Below, piece by piece: positions 16,220-24,893 of a stretch of 64,000 nucleotides of DNA (position 1 is the stretch's first letter; every line of letters begins with the position of its first letter). The notes under the pieces were generated by a model, which did no database searches, was not told the origin of the DNA, and saw nothing but the letters and a program-made list of their open reading frames with translations. This DNA is from Halalkalibacter okhensis. GTDB lineage: Bacteria > Bacillota > Bacilli > Bacillales > Bacillaceae_D. Both the position numbers and the translations under genes were made by a program. The stretch is from contig NZ_JRJU01000013.1 of the NCBI RefSeq assembly GCF_000787375.1, forward strand, positions 54,524 through 118,523, in the 5' to 3' direction.

Positions 16220-17119
16220 TCACTGAGAAACTTGCTTCATACCTGCTTTTATTCTTGCTTTTTTCGGTGTATAGGTTAGAACCCCTAGACCAACAAATAA
16301 CAATCCAACACCAAGCCAGGACAAAAACGGTAAATATTCTCCAACTAGAAATACTCCAAGCATGGCAGCGGTTAATGGCTCAGCTAGCGAAAGAGTGACC
16401 GCAGAAGAAGCTGTAATGCCAGTGAGTCCGCGGACAAAAAGAAGATAAGCGATTGCTGTGGCAATCAATCCAAGGTGGAGAGCGATACCAATTCCGTTTC
16501 CTTGCATCAACCATGTCAAATCGTAAATAAATAAAATCGGTGTTAACAGACACGCACTTAAAGTAAACACTACAGCAACAACCACTTCAGATGAGTGTCT
16601 TTGTAGTAACTGCTTACTAACAAGAGTATACGTTGCAAAAGATAGCCCTGCCCCAAGTGCCAAGATGATTCCAAAAGGACTTATGTTCACATCTCCCTGA
16701 TTCGTATTTGAAAAAAGGAGTAAACTGCCCGTAATCGCTATCACCGTTGCCACCCACCATTTCTTTGTAGGTAACCTCTTTCTGAACAGCCACTCTAAAA
16801 TCCCTGCTAAAATCGGGGCGCTTCCAATGGCTACCACTGTCCCTATTGCGACTCCTGTTGTGGACACTGCCTGGAAAAAAAGAGGTTGATAAGCCGCCAT
16901 ACTCAGTGCAGCTACAAGTGTGACTCTTATTGGCCAATTTTTCAAAGTTAGTTTGCCTTGAACGAGGACAAATAGCAAAAGTGCAAGCCCTCCCACGGCA
17001 AGTCGAACAGCTCCAATGACGACAGGATTTGCATTTTCAGGTGCAAATGTTTGTGCTGTACCCGTTGTCCCCCATAGCATAGCTGCTAATAAAACCATTA
17101 ATATGGATACATTGTTCAA
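16220..17119 (-). CDS. EamA-family (drug/metabolite) exporter
   Basis: An inner-membrane exporter of small metabolites or amino acids, 299 residues with ten hydrophobic segments in two repeated EamA halves (about 1-140 and 150-290). The first half has the typical AAMLWGTTGTAQ start, the second the GLSFATYTLVSKQ segment. It starts at TTG behind GGGGGAA. The AraC-type regulator gene lies 74 bases upstream on the same strand, so the pair probably forms a regulated unit; the exported compound is not known. Confidence 0.9.
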   Translation of the reverse strand: MNNVSILMVLLAAMLWGTTGTAQTFAPENANPVVIGAVRLAVGGLALLLFVLVQGKLTLKNWPIRVTLVAALSMAAYQPLFFQAVSTTGVAIGTVVAIGSAPILAGILEWLFRKRLPTKKWWVATVIAITGSLLLFSNTNQGDVNISPFGIILALGAGLSFATYTLVSKQLLQRHSSEVVVAVVFTLSACLLTPILFIYDLTWLMQGNGIGIALHLGLIATAIAYLLFVRGLTGITASSAVTLSLAEPLTAAMLGVFLVGEYLPFLSWLGVGLLFVGLGVLTYTPKKARIKAGMKQVSQ

Positions 17120-17193
17120 TCTGTTCCCCCCTAAGAAGTACTTTTTTTTATTGTACTTCTTTTGAAACAGATTGCATTGCCTTTTCTTTTGTC

Positions 17194-17913
17194 TTATTTA
17201 TCATTTTTAAAGGTTTTCCGGTACATTTGTGGAGAAATCCCTATATTGCGATTAAATGACCGGGTGAAGGAAGATGCATAGTCAAAACCAACCTCTTTGC
17301 TTATGTCTGTGATTTGTAGCGTGGTCTCTACTAACAATCTCTTTGCTTCCTCTAACCGCACCTGTTGAATATAGGCTTTTGGACTTATCCCCGTTAATTT
17401 TTTAAACCAATTTGTATAATAGGAAGGATGGTAATGTTCTAGCTTTGATAATTCTTCAATCGTTAATCTTTTCGCGAAGTGATCATGTATATATTGGATG
17501 GACTTCTCTGTTTTTTTATTCAACTTTTCACTGATATATCGACCTAAATAAGTTAACGAAGTGGAAGAAGTCGTGACATTTTGTAGCTCATCTAGCAGCA
17601 AGGAACGAATCGCTTTCCACTGGTCATTTAACTGCATATATTGTCCAAAAGGCGGGTTTTCTTTATCTATTAATAAATGATTGGGTAAATCAACAATTAA
17701 GAACTCGTTCGTGTTAACTGCACGAAATGTATGCAAGCACCGTGGTGGGAGATAAAAGCAGAATTCATCTTCCAACTGAAATACGTGTTCATGAACTTTT
17801 ATTTGCATTCCTCCTTGAAGAGGAAATAACAATTGTCCATACGTATGATCATGTGTATTAAATTGCTTCGAGTACGTTCTTTTTTCACAAATCACTCGTT
17901 CAAGCTGCACCAT
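17194..17913 (-). CDS. AraC-family transcriptional regulator with cupin sensor
   Basis: A 239-residue regulator. The N-terminal half is a cupin-type ligand-binding barrel (HDHTYGQLLFPLQGG and the PPRCLHTF strand). The C-terminal ~100 residues hold two helix-turn-helix motifs: IEELSKLEHYHPSYYTNWFK and the signature ISKEVGFDYASSFTRSFN followed by ISPQMYRK. GGGGGAATC precedes the ATG. Its likely target is the exporter gene 74 bases downstream; this follows from position, not from a seen operator. Ligand unknown. Confidence 0.9.
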   Translation of the reverse strand: MVQLERVICEKRTYSKQFNTHDHTYGQLLFPLQGGMQIKVHEHVFQLEDEFCFYLPPRCLHTFRAVNTNEFLIVDLPNHLLIDKENPPFGQYMQLNDQWKAIRSLLLDELQNVTTSSTSLTYLGRYISEKLNKKTEKSIQYIHDHFAKRLTIEELSKLEHYHPSYYTNWFKKLTGISPKAYIQQVRLEEAKRLLVETTLQITDISKEVGFDYASSFTRSFNRNIGISPQMYRKTFKNDK

Positions 17914-18147
17914 TGATTCCCCCTACTCCACATTATGTATTTACGAGTGCCGGCCTAATCATAATTGCTTCCATTATACTCTGCTTTTCTTTTAATCTAA
18001 AGCTTTAGATTATTCCCTACTCCTTTTTATTCCAGCTTTCTTCTCTTCAATTACACCTATTTTCTCCATGCCTTTAAAGCCTATTTCATTCACCGAAGCC
18101 TCTTCTTTTACGTATGATACTTTCGAATAAACAAAGGTGGTGAAAAA

Positions 18148-19422
18148 GTGAAAAATAGATTAAACGTTTCAGTTATCGTTCTTGGGGTCGTTTCTCTTTT
18201 ATTTCTTTTCTCCCTTACCTTTTTTAGTCAATCAAACACTTCTGAACCAGTTACCGCTTCTACATTTGACCAACAAGAAGAAGAATCTTACGCAAATGAG
18301 GATCAATCATCAAATGAAAGGAACAGGAACAGCGAAGAAAGCGAAAACAACGTTACAAATAAAATCGATAACTCCATCAATTCAAATAATGGAGACGTTG
18401 AAAATACGGTAGAAAATCACGTGGATTCCTCTAACTCCAATGTAGAAAATCAGGTTACAAATGAGATCAATGCTAAGGAGTCCTCTATTTCTAACACAAT
18501 TGAAAATCAGGTCGATTCTGAAAATGCGGATGTTACGAATACCGTTGACAATGCCATTTTTAGCGACAGCAATGACGTTGCAAATAGCATTGGGAATGAT
18601 ATTAATGTCACCGTTGATGTGAACGTAACCAACCAGATAAATAACTCCATCACAGCTGGAAGTGAGAATGGAGAAGGATCTAAAAACGGTGAGGAGAATG
18701 GCAACAACGAAAATGGAAATGATGAAGATACGGACAATGGCGCAAACGGTGAAAACGGCAATGGGGAAGATACCCCCGAAACCGTATGGGGAGTTGACTC
18801 AGCAAGTATTACAACGGAGAATATGCTTGCGTGTGTTCGAAATAACTTTGGTGATCCGGAGATTTGGGGCCGTTATTTAGGTACGAACGAAGGTGCTTCT
18901 TATGGTTTGACTGCTGAAGAGGTTGATTTGCTTCACTCTGAAAATATCCAAATCCTTGTTATTTATAACCACTTTAACGACGGTACAGGGTATGAACACG
19001 GGCAAGACCATGCTAATGCAGCGCTTGAAATGGCACGAGACTTCGGGATTCCTGAAGGGGTCGCATTATTTGCCAATGTGGAACCAATTTATCCGATTGA
19101 TTCAGCGTTTATTCAAGGTTGGCATGATATTGTTTCAGATTCTGAATACAGTTCTGGTATTTATGGAATATTTGACCCAAGTGAGGAGCTATATACAGCC
19201 TTTGAAGCAGCTGCAGATGCGGACCCGAGCATTTTAGAGGAGATGTATGTATGGACGGCCGCTCCAAATGAAGGCATCACAAACGAAGAGAACGCTCCAG
19301 CATACAATCCAAGTTACCCAGACGGGGCGGTAATCGGTGGATGGCAGTATGGCCTTGATGCTGAAGCATGTAACATTGATACAAACATTTTTGATGGAAA
19401 TGTTCTTGACGTACTTTGGTAA
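18148..19422 (+). CDS. Exported DUF1906 protein with Asn/Glu-rich repetitive stalk
   Basis: A 424-residue exported protein. Residues 8-28 form a signal or membrane-anchor helix. Residues ~30-175 are a low-complexity stalk of loosely repeated blocks such as NTVENHVDSSNSNVENQV, in which Val/Ile recur every three to four residues among Asn, Ser and Glu. A second, Gly/Asn/Glu-rich linker (~176-210) leads to a C-terminal domain (~213-424) of the DUF1906 glycoside-hydrolase-like type (as in Mycobacterium Rv2525c), beginning VWGVDSAS and with VEPIYPID and GGWQYGLDAEACNIDTN. Start is GTG behind AGGTGGTG. It probably acts on or in the cell wall or spore surface; no substrate can be named. Confidence 0.82.
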   Translation: MKNRLNVSVIVLGVVSLLFLFSLTFFSQSNTSEPVTASTFDQQEEESYANEDQSSNERNRNSEESENNVTNKIDNSINSNNGDVENTVENHVDSSNSNVENQVTNEINAKESSISNTIENQVDSENADVTNTVDNAIFSDSNDVANSIGNDINVTVDVNVTNQINNSITAGSENGEGSKNGEENGNNENGNDEDTDNGANGENGNGEDTPETVWGVDSASITTENMLACVRNNFGDPEIWGRYLGTNEGASYGLTAEEVDLLHSENIQILVIYNHFNDGTGYEHGQDHANAALEMARDFGIPEGVALFANVEPIYPIDSAFIQGWHDIVSDSEYSSGIYGIFDPSEELYTAFEAAADADPSILEEMYVWTAAPNEGITNEENAPAYNPSYPDGAVIGGWQYGLDAEACNIDTNIFDGNVLDVLW

Positions 19423-19429
19423 TGTGGTG

Positions 19430-19471
19430 ACTATAAGTGATGATCCTAGGATTCTCACTTATAGTTTTTTT
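19430..19471 (+). terminator. Terminator of the DUF1906 gene
   Basis: An 11-bp perfect stem (ACTATAAGTGA) with a 14-base loop, followed by a run of seven T, starting eight bases after the stop codon. Confidence 0.9.
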
Positions 19472-19557
19472 ATTTAAAATGATTATAATTTAATATTTAT
19501 TTTTGTATAATAAATGCTATTATTGTATTATAACTACAACGAACGAAGGTGAATGTC

Positions 19558-19671
19558 ATGTCTACTCCTCAGAAAACCGTTTGTCCACATTGCCAATCCG
19601 TAATGAAACAGCTTAAACATAGCATTTTATGTGGATGCGGGATTAAGTTTAAAACGTTTAAATCCATCTAA
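19558..19671 (+). CDS. Tiny zinc-ribbon-like protein
   Basis: A 37-residue open reading frame with GAAGGTGA 4-5 bases before its ATG. It contains CPHC and CGCG pairs separated by 16 residues, the spacing of a small treble-clef or zinc-ribbon site, flanked by Lys residues. No family is recognised and no function can be given. The good ribosome site and the paired Cys argue against a chance frame. It lies between the DUF1906 gene and the yrzI-like gene. Confidence 0.55.
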   Translation: MSTPQKTVCPHCQSVMKQLKHSILCGCGIKFKTFKSI

Positions 19672-19792
19672 GCTTTTTTATTTTATTCTCCATCTAAAGT
19701 CGTAGATAACTTCAGCATCAAGCACGACGACGAACTCTTCTTTTCGATATATCCTTATATTTATAAGGAATATATGTTAAGGAGGAATGGAG

Positions 19793-19927
19793 ATGACCTT
19801 TCATTTTCTACTATTTACTATAACCGTTTCAAAAAGAACATATACAGAAGAACAATTGCAGCAAATGATTCATGACGATGAAATTCAGGCTCAGTTAGAC
19901 CAATACAAAACTAAGTACTGGACTTAG
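19793..19927 (+). CDS. yrzI: YrzI-family small protein
   Basis: A 44-residue protein starting MTFHFLLFTITVSKRTYTEEQ, which matches the pattern of the Bacillus YrzI family: a short hydrophobic N-terminal strand or helix, a basic SKR turn and an acidic, Gln-rich helix. AAGGAGG stands 7-8 bases before the ATG, a very strong ribosome site. Family function is unknown. The hydrophobic start suggests membrane association. No terminator is obvious before the convergent nuclease gene, 87 bases away. Confidence 0.7.
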   Translation: MTFHFLLFTITVSKRTYTEEQLQQMIHDDEIQAQLDQYKTKYWT

Positions 19928-20014
19928 ACTATGCTACCCTTTTATGCCATAAGAGAGTGGGGTTTCCCCTCTCATGGCTGGGTAGTTCAACTTTTGATAC
20001 CACTGCTGTCTTTC

Positions 20015-20635
20015 TTAAACATCAGAGGGATTTAATTGTTTTAAATAAGCTGTATCACTTTCCATTGTTTCAAGCCACAACGTAACTAATTCAACACCAT
20101 TGATTAATTCGATTCCAAGACCATCTGCATACATAACGGCCTTCTTTGTAAAACCGGATGTCGTAATGACATATCCGCCAACAGCTCCCCACTTCTCTAT
20201 ATTAGAATGGACGAGCGCAATTGCTTCAAAGCTTACATCTTTTTCCGTACATTTTACCTGGCCTAAATATAGCCCATCTTCTCTCCTATTTTCAAAATCC
20301 ACGCCGTAATCCCCACTCGCCTTGCTAACAAACATATCGCCCCCGTACTTAGCTTCAATAATATCAGCGACAAAATGTTCAAAAGAGATAGGATCTTCCT
20401 TTAAGAAATTCTCACTATATGTTGTTGTACTTGTGGGCTCTTCTTTTTTAAATCGCATATACAACCCCATTGCAAGTGTCTTCCGCAACTCTAAATCATG
20501 CTCAATTTGATCAAGTAAGAGTTCTGTAAAATCGTTGTGCTTGCTCTTAAGACGAATCCAATTTACAACTGCAATGAGCGTGATCAAAATGGCTACAATT
20601 ACTATAATCATTTGTACGTTTATTTGTATATTCAT
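20015..20635 (-). CDS. Membrane-anchored Mrr-type restriction endonuclease-like protein
   Basis: A 206-residue protein. Residues 7-27 are a single membrane helix, followed by a charged linker and, from ~83, an Mrr_cat-type PD-(D/E)xK nuclease domain. The catalytic pattern is visible: Glu86 in ISFEHFVADII, Asp113 in GDYGVDFEN, and QVK (126-128). The domain ends with a helix-rich VELVTLWLE segment. GGAGGTG precedes the ATG at 20635. Mrr enzymes cleave methylated DNA; family members with a membrane helix are widespread but their roles are unclear. No methyltransferase or specificity gene is adjacent. Confidence 0.85.
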   Translation of the reverse strand: MNIQINVQMIIVIVAILITLIAVVNWIRLKSKHNDFTELLLDQIEHDLELRKTLAMGLYMRFKKEEPTSTTTYSENFLKEDPISFEHFVADIIEAKYGGDMFVSKASGDYGVDFENRREDGLYLGQVKCTEKDVSFEAIALVHSNIEKWGAVGGYVITTSGFTKKAVMYADGLGIELINGVELVTLWLETMESDTAYLKQLNPSDV

Positions 20636-20791
20636 CAATAGCACCTCCACTTAGTAAGTTTATACCAAACATGACAAAGGCAAACGGTCTTTTATCTTCT
20701 TTACATTGACGAAAATAATGCTGGTATTTTCCGTAAAATAAAGTATATTTTATATAGCTCTATTAAATGGAAGCTTACTGGAGGGATATAA

Positions 20792-22681
20792 ATGTGTGGT
20801 TTCATAGGTGAATGCAGAAAAAAGGATGTACCCGCAATTGATTCACATACATGGTTTAATTCGATTGAGGCAATTCATCATCGTGGTCCTGATTCAACTG
20901 GGCACTTTGCCGATGAATATATTCAATTAGGGTTCAAAAGATTAAGTATTATTGATCTTGAGCATGGGACTCAACCGATGTCTTTGCAAAATAGATACCA
21001 CATTGTTTTTAATGGGGAAATCTACAATTATATCGAACTTAGAAATACCCTTCTCGCTGAAGGATTTGTGTTTCAAACGGATTCAGATACAGAAGTTTTG
21101 TTAGCTATGTATGCTTCACACGGAATGGAATGTGTAAAAGAACTCCGTGGAATGTTTGCTTTTGCCATTTGGGACAAAATCGAACAAACGCTTTTTGCTG
21201 CAAGAGATCCATTTGGAATCAAACCTTTTTATTATACCGAAACGGAGGATCGTCTCTTTTTTGCGTCGGAGCAAAAAAGCATCCATTCCTACATTTCAAC
21301 AAATGAACTATCAAAAGAGGCACTGCAACATTATTTAACGTATCAATATGTTCCTGAACCACTGTGTTTATCTAATAAAATTTCAAAGCTTCTTCCAGGA
21401 CATTACTTACTCACATCACCTGGACAAAAAGCTACAATAGAATGTTATTACAAAAAAACGTTCAACCCCGTCAAGAAAGATATGAATCACTATACTAAAA
21501 AAACAAGAGAGGTTTTATTAGATTCTGTCGAAAAGCATATGAGAAGCGATGTTCCTGTTGGTGCCTTTTTGTCATCTGGTATTGATTCTACAAGCATCGT
21601 TGCACTAGCTAAACAGCACAATCCTAACTTAAAAACATTTACTGTTGGATTTGACCGTCATGGGTTTAGCGAAATTGATATTGCTAAAGAGACAGCCGAG
21701 ACATTACAAGTAGAAAACATCCACAAGATTATTACACCGGAAGAATTTATGAAAGAGCTTCCTAATATTATTTGGCATATGGACGATCCAGTTGCAGATC
21801 CCGCTGCTGTTCCTCTATATTTTGTTGCTAAAGAAGCGAGCAAACATGTAAAGGTTGTCCTTTCTGGCGAGGGGGCAGACGAATTATTCGGTGGTTATAA
21901 TATTTACCGTGAGCCCTTGGCATTAAATTGGTTCAATTATATGCCTGGATCTATGAAGGCCGTTTTGCATAAAGTTGCATTAGGATTACCTGAAGGGATG
22001 AAAGGAAAAAGCTATTTACTACGAGGAACGACTCCATTGTCTGAGCGCTATATTGGAAATGCAAACATTTTAAGTGAACTTGAAAAGCAGCATTTACTAA
22101 CCGCGTATGATGCTTCGAATCCGTTTATTAAAATGACGAGAAATCTATACGACGAAGCGTCGTTATTTGATGATTCCTCAAAAATGCAATACATCGATCT
22201 TCATACGTGGCTTCCTGGTGATATCCTTGTTAAAGCAGATCGTATGACAATGGCTCATTCTATTGAGCTTCGAGTTCCTTTCTTAGATAGGGAGGTCTTT
22301 TCGATTGCAAGCGAAATTCCTACTTATGCCAAGATTTCTCATGGAACAACGAAATATGTATTAAGAGAAGCCATGAAAGAGTTTATTCCTGAGTCCATCT
22401 TACACAGAAGGAAACTTGGATTCCCAGTGCCAATTCGTCATTGGTTAAAGGACGAGCTTTATGATTGGGCGCGAGATCTTCTTCTTACTAGCCCGACCGA
22501 GTACTTATTTAAGAGAGAAGAAACCATAAAGTTATTAGACGAGCATGTTCAAGGCAAAAAGGATAATAGTAGAAAAATTTGGGTCATTTTGTGCTTCATG
22601 GTATGGCATTCGCTATATATTGAAAGAAATGAATGGAATCATAGTTTACTGAATGAACGTAAGATACCTGTTTTTACGTAA
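20792..22681 (+). CDS. asnB: Glutamine-hydrolysing asparagine synthetase
   Basis: Converts aspartate, glutamine and ATP to asparagine in the cytosol. The protein begins MCGFIGEC, so Cys2 is the free N-terminal nucleophile of the class II glutaminase domain (1-~190, with RHHRGPDS-like and NGEIYNY motifs). The synthetase domain has the PP-motif LSSGIDST and GEGADELFGGYNIY. Length 629 is close to B. subtilis AsnB (632), and several long blocks agree with it better than with AsnO or AsnH. AGGGATATAA precedes the ATG. It appears single-gene, converging with the P-loop ATPase gene. Confidence 0.93.
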   Translation: MCGFIGECRKKDVPAIDSHTWFNSIEAIHHRGPDSTGHFADEYIQLGFKRLSIIDLEHGTQPMSLQNRYHIVFNGEIYNYIELRNTLLAEGFVFQTDSDTEVLLAMYASHGMECVKELRGMFAFAIWDKIEQTLFAARDPFGIKPFYYTETEDRLFFASEQKSIHSYISTNELSKEALQHYLTYQYVPEPLCLSNKISKLLPGHYLLTSPGQKATIECYYKKTFNPVKKDMNHYTKKTREVLLDSVEKHMRSDVPVGAFLSSGIDSTSIVALAKQHNPNLKTFTVGFDRHGFSEIDIAKETAETLQVENIHKIITPEEFMKELPNIIWHMDDPVADPAAVPLYFVAKEASKHVKVVLSGEGADELFGGYNIYREPLALNWFNYMPGSMKAVLHKVALGLPEGMKGKSYLLRGTTPLSERYIGNANILSELEKQHLLTAYDASNPFIKMTRNLYDEASLFDDSSKMQYIDLHTWLPGDILVKADRMTMAHSIELRVPFLDREVFSIASEIPTYAKISHGTTKYVLREAMKEFIPESILHRRKLGFPVPIRHWLKDELYDWARDLLLTSPTEYLFKREETIKLLDEHVQGKKDNSRKIWVILCFMVWHSLYIERNEWNHSLLNERKIPVFT

Positions 22682-22732
22682 AGAATAGAGGGGCAGTTCA
22701 CTTTTGCCCCCCCCCTCTATTTGCCTCCTTTT

Positions 22733-23833
22733 TTACGTTTCCTTTCCAATTAATCGTTCAATCTCTTCTAGAATTTCCTTTTGAATTTCTTCTACTTTTG
22801 CGAAATCCATCGCTTCGATATAGTAATCTTCTAATTCATCACGGAGCGCTTTCGCCTCTTTTAGATAAGAGATGCCTTCTTTCATTTTATCTTTGTATGG
22901 TTTGGTTGTTTTCTCGATTTCTGTTGCAAATTTCTCATCTGTGTCCGGAGCAATACATCTTGTATACATATCAATGATTTCATCTGAATCTCGGTCTGGG
23001 AAGTATTCGTGAGGTGCCGTGCTATCAAAGATGGCAAAATCAAGCTCTCTTACAATAACCATATCTAAACTGTTTGGATCAAAACCGCAATGATATACTT
23101 CAACATCAAATCCTCTTTCTTCACCTGCAGCTGCTATTTTCTTTAGCATGGTTGACTTTCCAGATCCAGCTCTTCCTTTTATGAAGTAGCGCTTACTAAT
23201 ATCTTCAGTTAAGTTTTGAATGAAGTCCACTGCTCCATTTGGAGTGGCGGCTCCTAAAAAACGATGTTTTATTTTCGCTTGTTTTGTGTCTGAATTTTCT
23301 CCGTAAAAACGCGAGATTAACTCATCCGTAAGTTTATTCGCTTCGTTGAAATCCATATTAGAAATATAAATGTCTTCAATATCATCATGGGCCTTTAATG
23401 CCTCTGCAAACGTATCGTAAGCAGTTTGAAAGGTTGCAGAGATTTTTTCGTTTAAGATAAGTATTTCGTTTTTATGCTGTTGCAATTTATTTGAGTCCCA
23501 TGCCACTCCTAGATTCACATATTCCTCGATAACACCAGGTGCTTTCGGTTCAATTACATGAGGAGCAGTCCCGTCGACAATTCCAATCCTATATTCAGGA
23601 ATAATCACTCCATCAATCGATTCGTTATCTGAGGAGCAATGCAACAATTCAATATTTAGACCTTTATTGATTATTTTCTCGCCGACTGCCTTCATTAATG
23701 AGGATTTTCCTGTCCCAGGTCCTCCTTTTAAAATAAAAAGACGCTCTAAACCTTCTAACGCGGAGTCATATAAGCTGTGAAATCCCTTTGCTGTGTTGCC
23801 TCCTGCATAAAAGTTTTGAACCTTCCCTTTCAT
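22733..23833 (-). CDS. Duplicated P-loop NTPase (PRK06851-like)
   Basis: A 366-residue soluble protein made of two similar halves, each with a Walker A motif: GGPGTGKSS near the start and GRAGSGKST in the middle. Each is followed by an equivalent LLHCSSDNESIDGV or VYHCGFDPNSLDMV segment and by DGTAPH or DSTAPHEY, showing an internal duplication. The family is widespread in Firmicutes as an uncharacterised ATPase or kinase-like protein. The ATG at 23833 is behind AAAGGGTG; an extension to 23968 has no support. It is alone between convergent asnB and a terminator region. Confidence 0.8.
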   Translation of the reverse strand: MKGKVQNFYAGGNTAKGFHSLYDSALEGLERLFILKGGPGTGKSSLMKAVGEKIINKGLNIELLHCSSDNESIDGVIIPEYRIGIVDGTAPHVIEPKAPGVIEEYVNLGVAWDSNKLQQHKNEILILNEKISATFQTAYDTFAEALKAHDDIEDIYISNMDFNEANKLTDELISRFYGENSDTKQAKIKHRFLGAATPNGAVDFIQNLTEDISKRYFIKGRAGSGKSTMLKKIAAAGEERGFDVEVYHCGFDPNSLDMVIVRELDFAIFDSTAPHEYFPDRDSDEIIDMYTRCIAPDTDEKFATEIEKTTKPYKDKMKEGISYLKEAKALRDELEDYYIEAMDFAKVEEIQKEILEEIERLIGKET

Positions 23834-24019
23834 CCAATCACCCTTTCCTCTTTTACCACAACATATGTAAGTATTCTTACAAGGGTGAATGCCTAATCGT
23901 TGTAGATTCGTATTTAATCTTACATACCATCTCGATTGGTGAAAAAATGAATGTTCGATATAAACCACAATAGCTTACGTTTCTTTGCTCTTCTCTTTTC
24001 GGGTGTCGTGAATAAAAAC

Positions 24020-24060
24020 GAAAAAGCACTAAAAGGTAAAAACCTTGTCAGTGCTTTTTC
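24020..24060 (-). terminator. Terminator of the SDR/hydrolase pair
   Basis: A stem GAAAAAGCACT/AGTGCTTTTTC with an inner AAGGT/ACCTT pairing. It lies 19 bases downstream of the hydrolase stop on the minus strand. The 245-base gap 23834-24078 holds nothing else. Confidence 0.7.
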
Positions 24061-24078
24061 CAAACCGGAACCGTTTAT

Positions 24079-24867
24079 TTAGCCTGCAATCTGAGCTTTA
24101 CTATTTGTTCTTATGAACTCTAACGAGGCTTTATTGAAATGTTCGTGTGCTTCTACGTTGCAAACGTGTCCACTTTCTTCTATGACAAGTAACTGTCCTG
24201 TGAATGTTTGATTCATTTCTTTTTGTACTTTCGGTAGAAACATGTAATCATTTTCTCCCATGATACATAATGTTGGAATTTTCAAATCAGTATTTTGGAT
24301 TTCTTGATGATTTGTATCCACATCTCTTGTCACTCGAAACCATTTAATAAACTCCATTTGGTTCATTCTTTTTGCTTCTCTTCCAAATAACTGCCTTGAT
24401 TCCTTGTGTTCTTTTCTTGGCATCATAATCCAAGCAAATAAATGATATAACCACATATAAGGGATTTGTTTTTTCACTAAATTACCTGCCGTAATTAACA
24501 GCCTAGAACGAAGATTAAATCCTATAATCAACCCTCCGAGGATCATGGACTTTACCTTTTCTGGAAAGGAATAGGCTATATTTCTGATAACAATGCTTCC
24601 TAACGAAATCCCTAAAAAATGAGCTTTTTTTATATTTAAGTAATTCATTACTTCTACAACGTCCTTACTAGACTGCGCAAAAGTATAACGTTCATCCTCT
24701 GTTTTAGGTGACTTTCCATGTCCCCTTAGTTCCACTAAGAGCAAATTGAAATGCTTCCTTAAGTCTTTAATTTGTTTATACCAAATCGTTGAGCTCCCAC
24801 CTAATCCATGTATCATGACAATCCATTCGTGTTTAGGTGATATCTCATAAGTTTTGTAATATAACAT
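24079..24867 (-). CDS. Alpha/beta-fold hydrolase
   Basis: A 262-residue soluble esterase- or lipase-like enzyme. It shows the oxyanion loop IHGLGGSSTIW, the nucleophile elbow GISLGS, an acidic residue in MGENDYMFLP and the catalytic His in ESGHVCNVE, with the family's Gly-rich EL-RGHG segment, so the triad is complete. A lid-like insertion (~120-185) has two hydrophobic stretches. AAAGGAGA precedes the ATG. It follows the reductase-like SDR gene by 26 bases and is probably co-transcribed, suggesting a shared lipid or ester substrate (inference). Confidence 0.85.
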   Translation of the reverse strand: MLYYKTYEISPKHEWIVMIHGLGGSSTIWYKQIKDLRKHFNLLLVELRGHGKSPKTEDERYTFAQSSKDVVEVMNYLNIKKAHFLGISLGSIVIRNIAYSFPEKVKSMILGGLIIGFNLRSRLLITAGNLVKKQIPYMWLYHLFAWIMMPRKEHKESRQLFGREAKRMNQMEFIKWFRVTRDVDTNHQEIQNTDLKIPTLCIMGENDYMFLPKVQKEMNQTFTGQLLVIEESGHVCNVEAHEHFNKASLEFIRTNSKAQIAG

Positions 24868-24893
24868 GAATTCTCCTTTTCACGGGCACATAT

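Noticed and set aside
16078..16398. Plus-strand frame over the repeat copy and EamA 3' end
   Set aside because: It overlaps the EamA gene on the other strand and runs through a terminator hairpin; no ribosome site.
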